DNA from: JAFGIT01 sp016929465 [NCBI: Candidatus Coatesbacteria bacterium]
GTDB lineage: Bacteria > B130-G9
Reading direction: 5' to 3'
DNA length: 6,765 bases
NCBI GenBank assembly: GCA_016929465.1
Contig: JAFGIT010000342.1
Location: 1-6,765, forward strand
The translations under genes and the position numbers were made by a program. Numbering within the stretch: position 1 is the first letter of the stretch; every line of letters starts with the position of its first letter. Shown here piece by piece: positions 6,244-6,765 of the stretch. The notes beneath the pieces were generated by a model, which was given only the letters and a program-made list of their open reading frames with translations, was not told the DNA's origin and did not search any database.

Positions 6244-6765
6244 TATTCCACCCTCAATCTCGCTTTGAAAATTTTGCTAAATGCCTTTTTCATCGCCCAT
6301 AGCTTCGCTCGCTTGAGCGGATAGCGGTCCATATCCTCTAGGAAATATCGCCCCTCGTCGGGCAGCAGGACAATGCTGACGAGGACATTCGGTGCGATCC
6401 CAATCGGCAGATTCTTTTCCATACACCGTTCATAGAGCCGCGCAAAGACCGGGACCATCTCCTCTGTCTTCGGCGTGGGCACCTTCTCATAGTCGGTCCC
6501 CTTCAGCGGCCGGAATACACATACAGTCGGTATCGCTCCGACCTCGGTTATCCAGTCGATTGCCTCAAGCGTCTTCTCGACAGGCTCCAGTCCAGCGATT
6601 ATCTCACCGTTCGTCGTGTCGAATTTCTTTGCGCAATATTCGATCGCCTCCAGATACCGCTGCAGGCCCACGTAGCTGCTCTTTCCCGGGCAGACCTCCT
6701 TCAGCCGTGGCTCGTCGATCAGCTCGAAGCAGAAGGACACGTTATTCGCGCCCATCTTCTTCAGC
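6243..6765 (-). CDS. Radical SAM family protein, C-terminal part only
   Basis: The frame is open to the right edge, so only the last 173 residues are seen; the true start and the CxxxCxxC iron-sulfur motif lie outside. The apparent ATG at 6755 is internal, since the frame continues upstream (LKK before MGANNVSF). The visible part resembles the second half of a TIM-barrel radical SAM enzyme of the biotin-synthase-like group: a GANNVSFCFELIDE strand, VCPGKSSYVGLQRYLEAIEY, a NGEIIAGLEP strand with VEKTLEAIDWITEVGAIP following, VFRPLKGTDYE, and PTPKTEEMVPVFARLYE, which recall the late strands and helices of that barrel. A basic tail (RAKLWAMKKAFSKIFKARLR) ends the protein. Such enzymes use S-adenosylmethionine and an iron-sulfur cluster to start radical chemistry; the substrate is not predictable here. 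Its TAA shares one base with the dehydrogenase ATG, so the two are translationally coupled and may act in one pathway. Confidence 0.75.
   Translation of the reverse strand, partial: LKKMGANNVSFCFELIDEPRLKEVCPGKSSYVGLQRYLEAIEYCAKKFDTTNGEIIAGLEPVEKTLEAIDWITEVGAIPTVCVFRPLKGTDYEKVPTPKTEEMVPVFARLYERCMEKNLPIGIAPNVLVSIVLLPDEGRYFLEDMDRYPLKRAKLWAMKKAFSKIFKARLRVE
6251..6255 (-). promoter_or_regulatory. Shine-Dalgarno site of the dehydrogenase gene
   Basis: The minus strand reads GAGGG, seven bases before the ATG at 6243, inside the last codons of the radical SAM gene. No such site precedes the alternative Met at 6213, so this site decides the start. Confidence 0.7.

Noticed and set aside
6753-6755. 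ATG as start of the radical SAM gene
   Set aside because: The frame continues upstream to the window edge and the residues after the ATG are mid-barrel sequence, not an N-terminus.

Overview
All six genes that can be supported lie on the minus strand. They are read from the right edge of the window (6765) to the left edge (1). The order of transcription is: 3' part of a radical SAM protein (cut by the right edge), D-2-hydroxyacid dehydrogenase, an intergenic pair of palindromes, a large membrane glycosyltransferase with a C-terminal TPR domain, a small STAS-domain protein, a cytoplasmic-type family 4 glycosyltransferase, and a second membrane GT-C glycosyltransferase (cut by the left edge). 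No RNA gene, transposase or CRISPR array was seen.

The organism is probably a bacterium, because the STAS protein resembles bacterial anti-sigma-factor antagonists. DNA is moderately GC-rich. Several starts lack a good Shine-Dalgarno sequence, while two have clear ones (the dehydrogenase and the STAS gene). Nothing fixes the phylum. The glyoxylate-reductase-like dehydrogenase, the stand-alone TPR/GT-C protein and the short palindromic repeat would fit an uncultured or deep-branching lineage, but that is an impression and not proof.

Right part (5242-6765): the radical SAM gene and the dehydrogenase overlap by one base (TAATG) and are surely co-translated. The dehydrogenase keeps its Rossmann glycines and the Arg/Glu/His catalytic set, and is likely a glyoxylate/hydroxypyruvate reductase or a relative. 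The radical SAM substrate cannot be told because its iron-sulfur motif lies outside the window.

Middle (5072-5241): a 170-base gap holds two near-identical hairpins in opposite orientation, with compensating base changes in their stems. It is possibly a mobile palindromic repeat and it separates the metabolic pair from the glycan genes.

Left part (1-5071): three glycosyltransferases and a STAS protein. Two GT-C enzymes (active site outside the membrane, lipid-linked sugar donors) and one GT4 enzyme of the kind often found with UDP-galactopyranose mutase point to surface glycan or glycoprotein synthesis. The STAS protein lacks the usual phosphorylated serine. The gaps of 168 and 247 bases on either side of it contain stem-loops but no clear promoter or terminator, so whether this is one operon is undecided.
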